Source: CAZFRF01 sp964540925 | GTDB lineage: Bacteria; Patescibacteriota; Microgenomatia; Levybacterales; UBA12049 | Length of the DNA: 21,230 nt | NCBI GenBank assembly: GCA_964540925.1 | Contig: CAZIOR010000011.1 | Location: forward strand, 1-21,230 | Reading direction: 5' to 3' | Part shown: positions 20,569 through 21,230 of the stretch, in pieces | Position numbering within the stretch: the stretch's first letter is position 1 | Layout: each line of letters begins with the position of its first letter | Made by a program: the position numbers and the translations under genes | Notes under the pieces: model-generated | What the model saw: only the letters and a program-made list of their open reading frames with translations | What the model was told of the DNA's origin: nothing | The model's database searches: none

Positions 20569-21150
20569 TTATTTAACAATTGAGTAATCAATTTTCGTAG
20601 TTTGTGAGTTTTTCAACTGTAAAGCAGAGTTTCTAATCTGCTTTTTATAATGTTCTTTTGTCAAAATCTTGGAATAATCTGAAACTTTTTGAATAAATTC
20701 AATTCCTTGTAAATGATCCATCTCATGAAAGATAATTCTTGCAAGTAAACCATTAGTTTTTAGCCTAAATTTATTACCATTTTCATCCATTGCCTCTATT
20801 TCAACTTCTTTAGGCCTTAAAACAGGTCCAAAGATATCTCCAACGCTTCCACAACCTTCATAAATTAAAGACTGTTCCTTTGAAACATTAATAATTTTAG
20901 GGTTAATATATGTTCTTATTTTATCTTTTTTACCAATACTTCTGGCTTTAGTTGATCTGGGAAAAGTTACAAAAACTTGATGGTTTTCACCAATTTGATT
21001 AGCTGCAATACCCACCAAATCTGTTTTTTTCATACTGAGAATAAGGTCTTTAATTAATTTTTGAGTTTTTGCAGATTTAATATTTAAAATTTGTTTATTC
21101 TTAGCTTTTAAACGAGGATCTCCTGCTAAAATGACTTTTTTGTATTTCAT
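20569..21150 (-). CDS. def: Peptide deformylase
   Basis: A 193-residue metalloenzyme removing the N-formyl group from nascent chains. Motif 1 is VGIAANQ (46-52; the usual first Gly is Leu), motif 2 EGCGS (98-102, Cys100 as metal ligand) and motif 3 HEMDH (142-146). EGCGS instead of the usual EGCLS marks a divergent form. It lies between rpsJ and rplC, which normally adjoin. A TATAAT box sits 7 bases before the ATG, so it is probably also transcribed as a near-leaderless message. No Shine-Dalgarno motif is visible. Confidence 0.94.
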   Translation of the reverse strand: MKYKKVILAGDPRLKAKNKQILNIKSAKTQKLIKDLILSMKKTDLVGIAANQIGENHQVFVTFPRSTKARSIGKKDKIRTYINPKIINVSKEQSLIYEGCGSVGDIFGPVLRPKEVEIEAMDENGNKFRLKTNGLLARIIFHEMDHLQGIEFIQKVSDYSKILTKEHYKKQIRNSALQLKNSQTTKIDYSIVK

Positions 21151-21157
21151 TTAGGGG

Positions 21158-21163
21158 ATTATA
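21158..21163 (-). promoter_or_regulatory. Putative -10 box for def
   Basis: Consensus TATAAT on the minus strand with only 7 bases to the def ATG; a convincing -35 box is not seen (best candidate TTAGGA inside the rpsJ end, 18 bases upstream). Transcription would begin at or next to the start codon. Confidence 0.4.
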
Positions 21164-21176
21164 CACTAAATTAGAA

Positions 21177-21230
21177 TTACATCCTAATTTCGATGTTTAC
21201 ACCTGCTGGAAGATCTAAGTGGCCTAGGGA
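21177..21230 (-). CDS. rpsJ: 30S ribosomal protein S10, C-terminal end (partial)
   Basis: The last 17 codons plus TAA of a gene entering from the window's right edge: SLGHLDLPAGVNIEIRM. This matches the S10 (uS10) C-terminus, which in most bacteria reads approximately L..L.LP.GV.IEI+. It confirms that the S10 cluster continues to the right. S10 also serves in antitermination with NusB. Confidence 0.88.
   Translation of the reverse strand, partial: SLGHLDLPAGVNIEIRM

Noticed and set aside
1..21230. CRISPR arrays, insertion sequences, phage genes, attachment sites
   Set aside because: No regularly spaced repeats, transposase or integrase frames, or terminal inverted repeats are visible; the region is core genome.

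Overview
The window is AT-rich (my estimate by eye is about one third G+C) and very densely packed. It looks like part of the genome of a Candidate Phyla Radiation (Patescibacteria) bacterium. Reasons: the spc block has no L30 gene (rpsE runs straight into rplO), several proteins are short or divergent (L2 without its N-terminal arm, a lidless adenylate kinase), arginine is coded mostly by AGA, and nearly every stop is TAA. The standard bacterial code fits all genes. The phylum-level call is inference from gene content; no taxonomic search was possible.

Layout. (1) Positions 1-1284, minus strand: recA followed by the start of recX. (2) 1402-3880, plus strand: tRNA-Pro(GGG), then uppS-ispH-idi-like, a small isoprenoid cluster with a well-formed promoter. 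(3) 3932-8118, minus strand, reading from high to low coordinates: promoter, infA-rpmJ-rpsM-rpsK-rpsD-rpoA, a hairpin with a U-run, then rplQ-rplM-rpsI. This is the alpha-type operon plus the L13/S9 pair. (4) 8161-8550: an unrecognised 115-codon gene with its own promoter between map and infA. (5) 8556-20527, minus strand: promoter, structured leader, then rplC-rplD-rplW-rplB-rpsS-rplV-rpsC-rplP-rpmC-rpsQ-rplN-rplX-rplE-rpsN-rpsH-rplF-rplR-rpsE-rplO-secY-adk-cmk-map, an almost classical S10-spc run. (6) 20569-21230: peptide deformylase (def) and the 3' end of rpsJ, so def sits between S10 and L3.

The minus-strand genes supply ribosome assembly (about 24 ribosomal proteins), initiation (IF-1), N-terminal maturation (Def and Map), membrane insertion (SecY), nucleotide recycling (Adk, Cmk) and RNA polymerase alpha. 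The plus-strand cluster would supply IPP/DMAPP and undecaprenyl diphosphate for the cell envelope.

Most notable points: the rplC leader (promoter, a short near-leaderless upstream ORF, a 10-nt perfect match to the 16S anti-Shine-Dalgarno end, and competing hairpins ending in a U-run); a 100-N gap that is almost certainly an assembly artefact because its two flanks share the same 55 bases; a Nudix IPP-isomerase homologue whose catalytic Cys position is Ser; a UppS lacking the usual metal-binding Glu; and L3/L4 neighbours carrying acidic and basic extensions. No gene-free stretch exceeds 300 bases; the longest are the rplC leader (186 bases), the infA promoter region (122) and the recA/tRNA region (117). 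No mobile element, CRISPR array or phage gene was seen.
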